64,000 bases of DNA from Deinococcus yavapaiensis KR-236. GTDB taxonomy: Bacteria > Deinococcota > Deinococci > Deinococcales > Deinococcaceae. The translations under genes were made by a program, and so were the position numbers. Below, piece by piece: positions 23,637-32,569 of this stretch. The notes under the pieces are model-generated. The model had not been told where the DNA came from and ran no database searches. It was given only the letters and a program-made list of their open reading frames with translations. Position 1 is the first letter of the stretch. The number at the start of each line of letters is the position of its first letter. Location of the stretch: NCBI RefSeq assembly GCF_003217515.1, contig NZ_QJSX01000003.1, positions 1-64,000 of the forward strand. Direction: 5' to 3'.

Positions 23637-24125
23637 TCAACTCGAAACGCCCGGCGTCAACGCGACGCTCAAGTCGAACAAGGTCTGCAAGTGAGCGTGC
23701 TGCTCGGCGGTGAGCGTTCGCCCGTCGGGTGAGCGGACGAGCAGGCTCGCCAACTCCTCGTACGACCGCTCGTGACCTGGCGGTGTCAGCAGCAGCAGGA
23801 AGCGGGCGGCTTGCGCCGTCTCGTTTCGGTACGCGTGGTGCACGCCCGGAGGAATGACCAGCAGGCCGCCGGGCCGCAATTGCCGCGCTTGCCCGTCCAA
23901 TTGCACGGTCGGCGCGCCTTCCAGCACGAAGCAGGCTTCCAGCGTTCCCGCGTGCCGATGCGGACCGGCGAGCGACTCGCCGCCCGGCAAGCCGATTTCC
24001 AAGAGTGACCACGCGCCCCGCGTCATTTCTGCCGTGCCGCGAAACGTGAGCGTGCATCTTCCCAAGGTGAGCGTGAGGCACTCGTCGGAATGGTTGAGTT
24101 GTGAAGGCGGACCGGCTTCGGACAT
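23637..24125 (-). CDS. cupin domain protein
   Basis: A 162-aa single-domain cupin. Motif 1 is AGPHRHAGTLEACFVLEGAPTVQ (cited in part: PHRHAGTLEACFVLEG, residues ~54-69) and motif 2 is LRPGGLLVIPPGVHHAYRN (~83-101), giving the His/Glu/His metal set. A C-terminal helix ends the protein. Such small cupins are oxygenases, isomerases or ligand sensors. AAGGAGTGA ahead of the ATG (24125) is a clear Shine-Dalgarno. The gene is convergent with LuxR copy 2 (9 nt between stops) and divergent from the secreted protein gene at 24580. No substrate assigned. Confidence 0.85.
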   Translation of the reverse strand: MSEAGPPSQLNHSDECLTLTLGRCTLTFRGTAEMTRGAWSLLEIGLPGGESLAGPHRHAGTLEACFVLEGAPTVQLDGQARQLRPGGLLVIPPGVHHAYRNETAQAARFLLLLTPPGHERSYEELASLLVRSPDGRTLTAEQHAHLQTLFDLSVALTPGVSS

Positions 24126-24579
24126 GGCGTCACTCCTTGCTTTCCTCGCTGGAAAGATGGCCTCAAGCTAGCGGCCCGAACGATCACTTGGCATCGTTAA
24201 ATCGAAGGACCCCCGCGCCTCCTCACGCCCGCCCTTGCGCGCGCCGCCCGCTCTCGGCGACGCGCCGAAGGAATTCACGCCTTGTCGGCCGCGTCGTGGA
24301 CGCGTTGGTTCGACTTGACGAGGCGCCGGGGAATCGTGCGCGACGGCACCTCCTCCACCCTGACGATGTGCAGCGAACGAACAGGGCCTACCGTGAAGGC
24401 CGTCACCCCGGGAAGCAAAACCCCGAGACGAGCCTTCGGGTGACCTGCCGGTTCCTGGAGACGAGGTGCACGCATCGATTCTTTCCACGCGGGGCGCGAC
24501 CCCGCTGGCCCGTTCGCGCCAACCGCGCGGATCGTACGAACCTGCCCGGCGTCGACGCCGCAGGACTAAGGAGACCGAG
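24126..24579. other. 454-bp divergent intergenic region
   Basis: Contains the leader of the cupin gene (Shine-Dalgarno close to 24125; a TAGCTT box near 24167-24172 on the minus strand) and the TAAGGAG Shine-Dalgarno of the downstream gene. A 66-codon minus-strand ORF (24275-24475) has coding-like third positions in its second half (ending VKSNQRVHDAADKA) but no promoter, Shine-Dalgarno or recognised homology; it may be a relic. I see no repeats or strong hairpins. Confidence 0.4.
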
Positions 24580-25482
24580 ATGAAAAAGACACTGCCTGCC
24601 GTTCTCGCCACCACCGCCGCGCTCGCCCTCTCGCCGTTCGTGCAAGCCGCCGCGACCCTGCCCGCTCCTCTGCTGGGCCAGTGGATGACCACCAGCGTCG
24701 GAGACACGTACTACGTCACGTCCGGAGGACAAACCAACGGGCCCAGCGGCACCGGCGTCACCTTCACCTTCACGACGGACGGTCATTACTCCGAGGGCGC
24801 CTACCACAACGTCGCCATGTACAACTGCAACACCGGCTTTTTCGGCTTCACGGAAGGAACCGTCACGGCGGCCAACGGCAAGCTGACCTTCAAGCCGTTG
24901 AAAGCCAGCCTTCGCCAGTGGGCGACCTGCTCGGGGAAAGACACCAAGGAGGACGTGAGCGACGACCCGAACATCATGAAGGTCAAGACCCTCGATTACC
25001 GCGTGGCCGCCAGCGACACCACGCCCGGCGGCAAGGTGCTGACGCTGACGCAAGCCAACGGGCAACCCTACGCGACCTTGCGCTCCAATGGCGGCGCGCC
25101 CGCCACCACGGCGAGCACGACGACGGCGAGCCGTCCGCAAAGCGACCCTCGCGCGGGCCAAGCGGTGAGCGGCACCGTGAGCTTGCCGAACGGGCAGTCG
25201 GCGAAGGGCGTGGTGGTCTTGGCGTGCCCCGTGGACGGTGGCTGCGAGAACACGGCGAGCGTGCGGTACGTCGTCATCACCACCGAAGGCGCGAAGGCGA
25301 ACTTCCGGCTGGAGGAATTGGGCGGCGGACAGTACAACCTCTTGGCCTGGAAGGATTTGGACGGCGACGGACAGTACGGTTCGGGCGACTTGGCGGGCGG
25401 GTACACCAAGGACGGGCAGAACGTCTCGACCGTCACCGCCCCGGCTCAAGGCCTCGCCATCAAGCTCGACCTCGTGCCTTGA
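24580..25482 (+). CDS. secreted two-domain beta protein (paralog of 18154-18654)
   Basis: A 300-aa exported protein with a signal peptide (1-23, ending FVQAAAT). The N-terminal domain (~25-160) matches the small secreted protein at 18154: LLGQWMTT, TFTTDGHYSEG, YNCNTGFFGFTEGTV, LTFKP. A Ser/Thr/Pro-type linker (~172-200) leads to a second beta-sandwich-like domain (~200-300) of the carboxypeptidase-regulatory/SdrD-B style, with VSGTVSLPNGQSAKGVVVL and an Asp-rich metal-like loop (KDLDGDGQYGSGDLAGGY). It is probably periplasmic or surface-located. A TAAGGAG Shine-Dalgarno precedes the ATG. It lies directly upstream of the synthase operon, with 246 bp between. Function unknown. Confidence 0.75.
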   Translation: MKKTLPAVLATTAALALSPFVQAAATLPAPLLGQWMTTSVGDTYYVTSGGQTNGPSGTGVTFTFTTDGHYSEGAYHNVAMYNCNTGFFGFTEGTVTAANGKLTFKPLKASLRQWATCSGKDTKEDVSDDPNIMKVKTLDYRVAASDTTPGGKVLTLTQANGQPYATLRSNGGAPATTASTTTASRPQSDPRAGQAVSGTVSLPNGQSAKGVVVLACPVDGGCENTASVRYVVITTEGAKANFRLEELGGGQYNLLAWKDLDGDGQYGSGDLAGGYTKDGQNVSTVTAPAQGLAIKLDLVP

Positions 25483-25728
25483 CGCTCCGCACCTCGGCCT
25501 CGGGCATGACTTGACCCTCCGCCTCTCCCTTGCGTGCGTCCCCTGCCGCGCACGAGCGCCGAGCCTCCTTCGGCCCGCTCGCTCCGCAGGGGCCGCCCCG
25601 CCAAGAAGGCGCTCCCGACTGCTTCGGTACGGTCATTCGACTCGACGGACGTGCTTCGGTCGGCCCTTCCCCCTCTGCACCGCCACGGTCTCGTCGGCGC
25701 GTGGTTTTCACGCCTCGGAGGTTTCCTT

Positions 25729-28700
25729 ATGACTCAGCTCGTTGCCCGCACCCTCGTCGAACTTCTGCACGCCCGTGCCGAGCGCACGCCCGACCGTGTC
25801 GCGTACCGCTTCCTGATCGACGGGGAACGGCAGGAGGCCACGTTCACGTACGCGCAACTCGACGAGCGCGCCCGCGCCGTCGCGTCGCGCCTGCAAGAAC
25901 TGGGGGCGACGGGAGAGCGCGTCCTGCTGCTGTTTCCGCCGGGCCTGGACTACATCGCCGCGTTCTTCGGCTGCCTCTACGCCGGGGCGGTCGCGGTGCC
26001 CGCCTATCCGCCCGCGCCGGGACGAGGCGAGCGACGCCTGGGCCGATTGCGCACCATCGTCGCGGACGCCAAGCCCAAGGTGGCGCTCACGACGCGCACG
26101 CTGCTCGGGGCCACACCGATCCTCTTCGCCGACGCGCCCGAGTTCGCGCGGATGCAGTGGGAAGCCGCCGACGCGCCGGACGGGGCGTCGGGCTGGGCGG
26201 CGCCGCGCGTCAGCGAGGACAGCTTGGCGTTCTTGCAGTACACCTCGGGCTCCACCGCGGCTCCCAAAGGCGTGATGCTCACGCACGGAAACTTGCTGCA
26301 CAACTCCCGCTTGATTCACCGGGGCTTCGGCAACCACGAGGACCGCCACACGGTCTTGTGGCTGCCGCTCTACCACGACATGGGTTTGATCGGCGGCGTG
26401 CTGCAACCTTTGTACTCCGGGTTCTGCGCGACCTTGATGTCTCCCACGGACTTCCTGCAGCGTCCGCTGCGGTGGCTGGACGCGATTTCCCGATTGGGCG
26501 GGCGCTCGGCGGGCGGACCGAACTTCGCGTTCGACTTGTGCGCGCAAAAAGTCACCGACGAGATGAAGGCCACGCTCGACCTCAGCACGTGGGAAGTGGC
26601 CTTCACGGGCGCGGAGCCGATTCGCGCGGACACGCTGGCCCGCTTCGCGAAAGCCTTCGCGCCGTGCGGATTTCGCCGCGAAGCCTTCTTTCCCTGCTAC
26701 GGCTTGGCGGAAGGCACGCTGTTCGTGTCCGGCGGTCCCGCCCGCTCCCTTCCGGCGGTGCGCAGCGTGCAAGCGGACGCGTTGCAGCACGGGCGCGTGA
26801 GCTCCGCCTTTCCCGGGGAGGACGGAGCGCGGGTGCTGACGGGCTGCGGCGTTCCGAGCCCCGAGCAGCGAGTCGAGATCGTTCGTCCCCAAACGGGCGA
26901 GGTGTGTGCGAACGACGAGATCGGGGAGATCTGGGTTTCGGGCGGCTCCGTCGCGCAAGGCTATTGGAACAACCCCGCCCTCACCGAGTCCACCTTTCGA
27001 GCGCACCTCGCGAACGACCCGCACACCCCCTTCCTCCGCACGGGCGACCTCGGCTTCGTGCAGGACGGGCAATTGTTCGTCACGGGCCGCATGAAGGACG
27101 TCGTCATCATTCGGGGCCGCAACCACTACCCGCAGGACATCGAGCAGACCGTCGAACACGCCGGCAAGCACGTTCGACCCGGATGCAGCGCGGCGTTCTC
27201 GCTCGACGTGCGCGGCGAAGAACGCCTCGCCGTGATCGCAGAAGTGGACCGCCACGCGCCGCGCGGCGAGCTCGGCGACGTCATCGCGCGCGTGCGGCGC
27301 GCCATCGCCGAAGAGCACGGCCTGCCAGTGTACGCCGTGACCCTCGTCGCGTTCGGCAGCGTTCCCAAGACGTCGAGCGGAAAGATTCAGCGGCACGCGT
27401 GCAAGGCGGCTTTCCAAGACGCACGCTTGCGGGTGGTCGAGCAGTGGCTGGAAAACGATCCTGGCGGACCGGAGGACGGACCGCGCGAAGCGGCGACGCC
27501 CGCGCCGGACGCTCCGAGCGACGAATCCGACACCGCCTTCCTCGCGCGCTTGGAGCAAGCCGACCTCGCCGAAGCGCGCGCTCTCGTGGACGAGGCGCTG
27601 CGCTCGACCATCGCGCGGCTTCTGAATACGCCCGCTCACCGCGTGACCGTCACGGAACCGCTGACGGCGCTGGGGTTGGACTCGCTGCAGTCCATGGAGC
27701 TCAAGGCCAAGTTGGAGCGAACCTTCGGCGTGACGTTCTCCCTGGAGGCCTTCGTGGACGGCCCGACGATCGCGGGGTTGCGGGAGGTGATCTTGCTCGA
27801 ACGCGAGCGGACGCAAGCCGAGCGCCGCCCGAAGTTGCAGGTGGCGCTCGCGGCGACGTTCACCGCCGAGCCCGTCTCGGACGCCTTCACCCACTGGCTT
27901 TCGCACGTCGGCATGCCGACCGAAGTCCGCTTCGCGCCGTACGGGCAGGTGTTTCAGGAACTCCTCGATCCTCGCGGCACGTTGGGACGCAACGCGGGCG
28001 GTGTGAACATCGTGCTCGTTCGTGTCGCCGACTGGATGCGCGGCGAAGAATTCACTCGAGAGGGCCGTGACCGCGTTCGGGACGCCACCGCCGAGTTCGT
28101 CCGCGCCTTGCGTGTCGCCACGACGCGCGTGAACGCCCGCTTCCTCGTCGGCTTGTGCCCGTCGGTCGCGGGTGACGAAACGCCCGAGCACCTCGCCTTC
28201 CTCGAAAGCGTGACCGAGCAACTCGGCCATGAAATAGACGCGATTCCCGGTGTGATCGCCGTGCCCGCCGTTCAGGCCGCTCGGCGGTACGGCGTCCGGG
28301 ACGTGTACGACGAGCGCGGCGACACGCTGGGGCACATGCCGTTCACCCGCGAGTACTACGCCGCCTTGGGAACGCAACTCGCGCGAACGGTGAGCGCCAC
28401 GCAGCGCGAAGCGTGCAAGGTGATCGTCGTGGACTGCGACAACACCTTGTGGAGCGGCGTCGTGGGAGAAGACGGTCCGCGTGGCGTTCAATTCGCCGAG
28501 CCGTACTTGGCCCTGCAGCGCTTCTTGGTGGAGCAGCAGGCGCGCGGGGCGCTGGTGGCGCTGTGCAGCAAGAATGCCGAGGCCGACGTGCTCGCCGTCT
28601 TCCGCGAGCGTGCCGACGAGATGCCCTTGGCGTTGCGTCACGTCGTCGCGCACCGCGTGAATTGGCAGCGGAAGTCCGAGAACCTGGAGTCGCTCGCGGC

Positions 28701-31080
28701 GGAGCTGAACTTGGGGCTGGACAGCTTCGTCTTCATCGACGACAATCCGCTGGAAGTGGCGGAAGTGCAGGCGGCCCTTCCGGACGTCTTGTGCGTGACG
28801 CTTCCCTCGCGCCCGCACGACATTCCCGCCTTCCTCGAACACCACTGGGCCTTCGACCGCGTCACCGTCACGGCGGAGGACCGCGCCCGCACCGAGTCGT
28901 ATCGCCAAAACCGCCAGCGAGCGGCCGTCGAAGCGCGCTCGGTCACGCTCGACGACTTCCTCGCCGCCCTCGACTTGCGCGTGCGCGTCGCTCCCGTCGT
29001 CGCGGGCGAGCTCGAACGCGTCGCGCAACTCACCCAGAAGACCAACCAGTTCAACACCACGACGCGGCGTCGGCGCCTCCCCGACTTGCAAGCCTTGCTG
29101 GACGGCGGTTGGCAATGCTTCTCCGTTCACGTGAGCGACCGCTTCGGCGATTACGGCTTGGTTGGCGCCGCAACCGTGCACGCCGAAGGACCGTGCCTCA
29201 CCGTCGACTCGCTGCTCCTGAGTTGCCGCGTGCTTGGCAAGCGCGTCGAACACGCGCTGGTGCAGCACCTCGCCGAGTACGCCGCGCGCCACGGTCACCA
29301 AGCCCTTCGCTTGGAGTTCCGCGCCTCCGACCGCAACACTCCCGCTCGGGCCTTTCTCGAGAGTCTCGGCGCCGCCGGTCGTGACGAGAACGGCGACGGC
29401 TTCACGCTCACCCTTCCGGTCCACGAAGTCGAGGCGCGCCTCGCCGCCCCCGAAGGGGAGACGCCGTCGCCGTCGCCCGAGGCGCGACCGCCCGTTCGCA
29501 CGCGTCACGTTCGCACGGGCGACGCGGGGCTGTGGACCGATGTGGCCCGACACACGCGAAGCGCGCAAAGCATTCTCGCCGCGATCGGAACGCGAAAGCG
29601 CGCCCGCCCCGCCTTGTCGTCTCCGTACGTCGCGCCGCGGTCACCTCTTCAGCAGGACCTGACGGCGGGATGGAGCGAATTGCTGCGCGTGGAGCCCGTC
29701 GGGCTGTACGACAGCTTCTTCGACTTGGGAGGAGATTCGTTGCGCAGCGCCGCCCTCAGCGCCAGGATCTCCCGCGATCACGGCGTGGACTTGTCCTTGG
29801 CGCAACTCGCCAGCCCCACGGTCGCGGAACTCGCCCGCGCGATCACGGATTTGCAAGCCGGACGAAGCCTCACGCCGAGCGCGGCGCTCGCGTCCCTCGA
29901 AGGGGAAGTGACGCTCGACCCCGCCATCGTGGCGCGGCCCGACGCGCCGCCTCGCCTCGGCGACGCTCGCCACGCGCTTCTCACCGGCGCCACCGGGTAC
30001 TTCGGAGCGTTCCTGCTGCGCGAACTCCTCGACGGGACGTCGCTCACCGTGTCCTGCCTCGTTCGCGCCGACAGCGAAGCTGAAGGGCTGCGGCGCGTTC
30101 GGCGCAACCTCGAAACGCACGGCTTGTGGCAGCACGAGGACGCCGCTCGAATCCGCGCCGTTCCCGGCGACCTCGCGCAACCTCACCTCGGCGTGGGCGT
30201 GAAACGCTTCGAGGCCCTCGCCAAAGAGATCGACGTCATCTACCACAACGGCGCGTGGGTGAACTTCGTGTACCCCTACGAGGTTCTTCGCGGCGCGAAC
30301 GTTCGCGGCACCGAGGAAGTCTTGCGGCTCGCCGCCCACGGCCACGTGAAGCCCGTGCACTTCATCTCCACCCTCGGCGCGTTGATGTCGAGCGCGTACC
30401 CCGCCGGACAGCGCGTGTCCGAGGACGCGCCGCTCGAGCACTGCACGTGGCTCGCCAACGGATACGAACAAAGCAAGTGGGTCGCGGACCGGATGGTGCA
30501 GCACGCCCGAGAGCGTGGCATCCCGACTGCCATCTACCGCGTCGGAATGCTGACGGGTGACAGCCGCACCGGGGTGTACAACAAGACGGACGAGTTTTTG
30601 ACGGCGATGATCAAGGGCTGCATTCAACTGCAAGCCATTCCAGATTTGGACACGGAAGTCGAACTGGTGCCGATCGATTACGTGAGCCGCGCCGTGGTGC
30701 ACATTTCCAAACAGCCCGGCGCGCTCGGCAAGGCCTTTCACATCAAGCATCCGGACGAAGTGCGCGCCGCCGAGATCACGCGCTTCATTCGTCAGGCCGG
30801 ATACCCGCTGCGTGTCGTTTCATTCGACGACTGGAAGCAGGAATTGCTCGCGGGGTTGGGTCGGCGCGACAACGCCCTGTACCCGTACAGCGACTTTCTC
30901 AAGGCCCTACACGAGCAGCAGTGCCGCATGCCCGACCTCGACACCGCGAACACCTCCACCTTTCTCGCCGACTCGGGCATCGCGTGCCCCAACCCACAGG
31001 CGTTGCTGAGCGCGTACTTCCGGTACTTCGTTCACTCCGGATTCCTTCCGGCGGCGCGTCCCGAGGCGGTGCTGGCATGA
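25729..31080 (+). CDS. multidomain synthase: FAAL - ACP - FkbH-like (HAD+GNAT) - ACP - thioester reductase
   Basis: A 1783-aa megasynthase. Domains: (1) fatty acyl-AMP ligase, ~1-590, with YTSGSTAAPKGVMLTHGN (~170-187), YHDMGLIGGVLQPLY and RTGDLGFVQDG, and GRNHYPQDIE as typical of FAAL; (2) ACP1 with LGLDSLQS (Ser ~651); (3) FkbH-like module, ~690-1240, with HAD motif VVDCDNTLWSG (~900-910), LCSKNAE, FIDDNPLEVAEV and a GNAT-like half (QLTQKTNQFNTTTRR, ~1100); (4) ACP2 with LGGDSLRS (Ser ~1336); (5) NAD(P)H thioester reductase, ~1415-1783, with LTGATGYFGAFLL and YEQSKW. FkbH proteins load glyceryl from 1,3-bisphosphoglycerate onto an ACP. No KS, AT or condensation domain is present. GGAGGT precedes ATG 25729; an ORF extension upstream lacks domain content. 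Product unknown. Confidence 0.88.
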   Translation: MTQLVARTLVELLHARAERTPDRVAYRFLIDGERQEATFTYAQLDERARAVASRLQELGATGERVLLLFPPGLDYIAAFFGCLYAGAVAVPAYPPAPGRGERRLGRLRTIVADAKPKVALTTRTLLGATPILFADAPEFARMQWEAADAPDGASGWAAPRVSEDSLAFLQYTSGSTAAPKGVMLTHGNLLHNSRLIHRGFGNHEDRHTVLWLPLYHDMGLIGGVLQPLYSGFCATLMSPTDFLQRPLRWLDAISRLGGRSAGGPNFAFDLCAQKVTDEMKATLDLSTWEVAFTGAEPIRADTLARFAKAFAPCGFRREAFFPCYGLAEGTLFVSGGPARSLPAVRSVQADALQHGRVSSAFPGEDGARVLTGCGVPSPEQRVEIVRPQTGEVCANDEIGEIWVSGGSVAQGYWNNPALTESTFRAHLANDPHTPFLRTGDLGFVQDGQLFVTGRMKDVVIIRGRNHYPQDIEQTVEHAGKHVRPGCSAAFSLDVRGEERLAVIAEVDRHAPRGELGDVIARVRRAIAEEHGLPVYAVTLVAFGSVPKTSSGKIQRHACKAAFQDARLRVVEQWLENDPGGPEDGPREAATPAPDAPSDESDTAFLARLEQADLAEARALVDEALRSTIARLLNTPAHRVTVTEPLTALGLDSLQSMELKAKLERTFGVTFSLEAFVDGPTIAGLREVILLERERTQAERRPKLQVALAATFTAEPVSDAFTHWLSHVGMPTEVRFAPYGQVFQELLDPRGTLGRNAGGVNIVLVRVADWMRGEEFTREGRDRVRDATAEFVRALRVATTRVNARFLVGLCPSVAGDETPEHLAFLESVTEQLGHEIDAIPGVIAVPAVQAARRYGVRDVYDERGDTLGHMPFTREYYAALGTQLARTVSATQREACKVIVVDCDNTLWSGVVGEDGPRGVQFAEPYLALQRFLVEQQARGALVALCSKNAEADVLAVFRERADEMPLALRHVVAHRVNWQRKSENLESLAAELNLGLDSFVFIDDNPLEVAEVQAALPDVLCVTLPSRPHDIPAFLEHHWAFDRVTVTAEDRARTESYRQNRQRAAVEARSVTLDDFLAALDLRVRVAPVVAGELERVAQLTQKTNQFNTTTRRRRLPDLQALLDGGWQCFSVHVSDRFGDYGLVGAATVHAEGPCLTVDSLLLSCRVLGKRVEHALVQHLAEYAARHGHQALRLEFRASDRNTPARAFLESLGAAGRDENGDGFTLTLPVHEVEARLAAPEGETPSPSPEARPPVRTRHVRTGDAGLWTDVARHTRSAQSILAAIGTRKRARPALSSPYVAPRSPLQQDLTAGWSELLRVEPVGLYDSFFDLGGDSLRSAALSARISRDHGVDLSLAQLASPTVAELARAITDLQAGRSLTPSAALASLEGEVTLDPAIVARPDAPPRLGDARHALLTGATGYFGAFLLRELLDGTSLTVSCLVRADSEAEGLRRVRRNLETHGLWQHEDAARIRAVPGDLAQPHLGVGVKRFEALAKEIDVIYHNGAWVNFVYPYEVLRGANVRGTEEVLRLAAHGHVKPVHFISTLGALMSSAYPAGQRVSEDAPLEHCTWLANGYEQSKWVADRMVQHARERGIPTAIYRVGMLTGDSRTGVYNKTDEFLTAMIKGCIQLQAIPDLDTEVELVPIDYVSRAVVHISKQPGALGKAFHIKHPDEVRAAEITRFIRQAGYPLRVVSFDDWKQELLAGLGRRDNALYPYSDFLKALHEQQCRMPDLDTANTSTFLADSGIACPNPQALLSAYFRYFVHSGFLPAARPEAVLA

Positions 31081-31814
31081 CGCGCGCCGCGCTCGCCCCG
31101 CGCCTTCCTTCGAAGCGCCCGACCATGCGAAGCGTCCTGCGGCTTCACGCGAACGGTTGGACGGGCGCGTACATCCTGGCCGCCGCCGCCGCGCTCTGGT
31201 CGGCGCAGGCGGCCGGGCCCGGCGTGTTCATGCTGCTGAAAAGCCTCCCGGTGCTCGTCCTGCTCGCCGATGTCGCCCTCGCTCGGGCGCCGCGCCTCTC
31301 CCGGTTCACGGCGGCATGCGCGACGGTCGCCTTGGCCTTCGCGCTCGTCGCGGGCGCCGTGATCGTCGTCGATTTTCACCTCGGCACGGCCTTGTGGCTG
31401 GGAACGCACGCGGCGATAATCGCCGCGATGGGTGTGACGCGCGCCCATCCCGCGCGGCAACTGCTCGTGGCGCTGCCGTCCCTGCTCGTGGCGCTCGGCA
31501 TGCTTCACCTCGTCGCGCCGCGCCTGGAGCCGTCGCTGTACTGGACGGTCGTCATCTACTCCCTGGTACATCCGACGGTCTTCGCTTGCGCGAGCGTTCG
31601 CGCGCTCGTCACTCGGCGGGATCCCTGGTCATACGTCATGCTGGCCGGGTCGGGACTGTTCATGCTGTCCGACACGCTCCTCGCCCTCAACCGCTGGGTC
31701 CTGCCCGTTCCCCTCTCGGGCCTCGCGCACCAGTCCGTCTTGGTGCAGGGCACGTACCTCGTGGGCTTGTGGCTGTTGATCGCGGGCCTGCCGCCCAGAA
31801 AGGAGCGGATGTGA
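31077..31814 (+). CDS. YhhN/TMEM86-family membrane protein (lysoplasmalogenase-like)
   Basis: A 245-aa integral membrane protein with about eight hydrophobic segments and the YhhN family signature in the C-terminal third, GSGLFMLSDTLLALNRW (~190-206). The family includes mammalian TMEM86B lysoplasmalogenase and bacterial homologs reported to cleave vinyl-ether lysophospholipids to aldehydes. Its ATG overlaps the synthase stop (ATGA), so it is translationally coupled to a synthase that ends in a thioester reductase, an aldehyde/alcohol-forming domain. A second in-frame ATG at 31125 would remove a basic leader and is also plausible. Activity on ether lipids is inferred from family only. Confidence 0.75.
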   Translation: MTRAALAPRLPSKRPTMRSVLRLHANGWTGAYILAAAAALWSAQAAGPGVFMLLKSLPVLVLLADVALARAPRLSRFTAACATVALAFALVAGAVIVVDFHLGTALWLGTHAAIIAAMGVTRAHPARQLLVALPSLLVALGMLHLVAPRLEPSLYWTVVIYSLVHPTVFACASVRALVTRRDPWSYVMLAGSGLFMLSDTLLALNRWVLPVPLSGLAHQSVLVQGTYLVGLWLLIAGLPPRKERM

Positions 31815-32491
31815 TGACGCTTTGCACGGCCCCGACCGTTTCGCCCCTCCAACTCGGCGACGTCCACGTGTGGCGCGTGAACCTCGACGTGGAGGCGCGC
31901 GACCTTCGATTTTTGCTGAGTTCCGACGAGCAAGTCCGCGCGGCGTCGTACGCGTTTTCCGACGACCGCCGTCGCTTCGTCGTCGCCCGCGCCGCGCTGC
32001 GCCGCATTCTTGCGGCCTACCTGCACCTCTCACCGCGGGAAGTGTCCTTCGAGTACGGCGCCGCCGGAAAGCCGACAGTGCGAGGCGTGCAATTCAACGC
32101 TTCGCACTGCGCGAACCTCGCGCTCGTGGCCGTATCGACCCAACCCGTCGGGATCGACTTGGAGGGCGTCCGCCCCTTTCCGGACGCCTTGGCGGTGGCG
32201 TCCTCGTTGTTCACGAAGGAGGCGTCGGCCCTCCTGAGGGCCACCGACGCACGCGATCGAGAGCGAGTGTTTTTCGAGCTGTGGACGCAGCACGAAGCGC
32301 GCGTCAAGGCGACGGGGCGAGGATTGGTGGGAGGGCAGGCGTCGCCCGAGGAGCACACGTGGCCCAGCGTGACTTGGACGCCCGCCGAGGGCTTCGTCGC
32401 CTCGCTCGTCTGCGAAACGCGAAGTCGCCTTTCGGTCGGCGAGTTTGACGCTGACGTGCCACCTTTTGGCCGCTTGCCCGCGAGCATTTGA
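31814..32491 (+). CDS. Sfp-type 4'-phosphopantetheinyl transferase
   Basis: A 225-aa two-lobed PPTase that should convert the two ACPs of the upstream synthase to holo form using CoA. Motifs: FNASHCANLALVAVS (residues ~95-109), VGIDLEGVRP (Mg-binding Asp/Glu, ~113-122), and WTQHEARVKATGRGL (Glu/Lys of the WxxKEAxxKAxG motif, with His replacing the first Lys). Length is that of Sfp/EntD enzymes, not AcpS. AGGAG at 31801 precedes the ATG, which overlaps the YhhN stop by 1 nt (TGATG). It is the last gene of the operon; an 8-bp hairpin (32492-32521) follows. Confidence 0.9.
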   Translation: MTLCTAPTVSPLQLGDVHVWRVNLDVEARDLRFLLSSDEQVRAASYAFSDDRRRFVVARAALRRILAAYLHLSPREVSFEYGAAGKPTVRGVQFNASHCANLALVAVSTQPVGIDLEGVRPFPDALAVASSLFTKEASALLRATDARDRERVFFELWTQHEARVKATGRGLVGGQASPEEHTWPSVTWTPAEGFVASLVCETRSRLSVGEFDADVPPFGRLPASI

Positions 32492-32540
32492 GCCATCGGG
32501 GGCAAGGTCTACGCCGATGGCGCTTCGTTCGGCAAAAGCA

Positions 32541-32565
32541 AGAACCCCGTCCTAGACGGGGTTCT
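32541..32565 (-). terminator. intrinsic terminator of tRNA-Asn
   Basis: 11-bp perfect stem (32541-32551 with 32555-32565) with a 3-nt loop. On the minus strand it lies just after the tRNA 3' end and is followed by a T-rich TTGCTTTT tract. Confidence 0.75.
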
Positions 32566-32569
32566 CTGT

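Noticed and set aside
24275..24475. 66-codon ORF on the minus strand in the cupin/secreted protein spacer
   Set aside because: Coding-like only in its second half, with no promoter box at leaderless spacing, no Shine-Dalgarno and no recognised homology; mentioned in the spacer entry only.
25534..25728. 65-residue N-terminal extension of the synthase
   Set aside because: No domain similarity, low-complexity Arg/Pro content, and a strong GGAGGT ribosome site precedes ATG 25729.
25708..29568. 1286-codon open frame antisense to the synthase gene
   Set aside because: A long open frame is expected opposite a high-GC gene; its translation is Arg/Glu/His-rich with no motifs.
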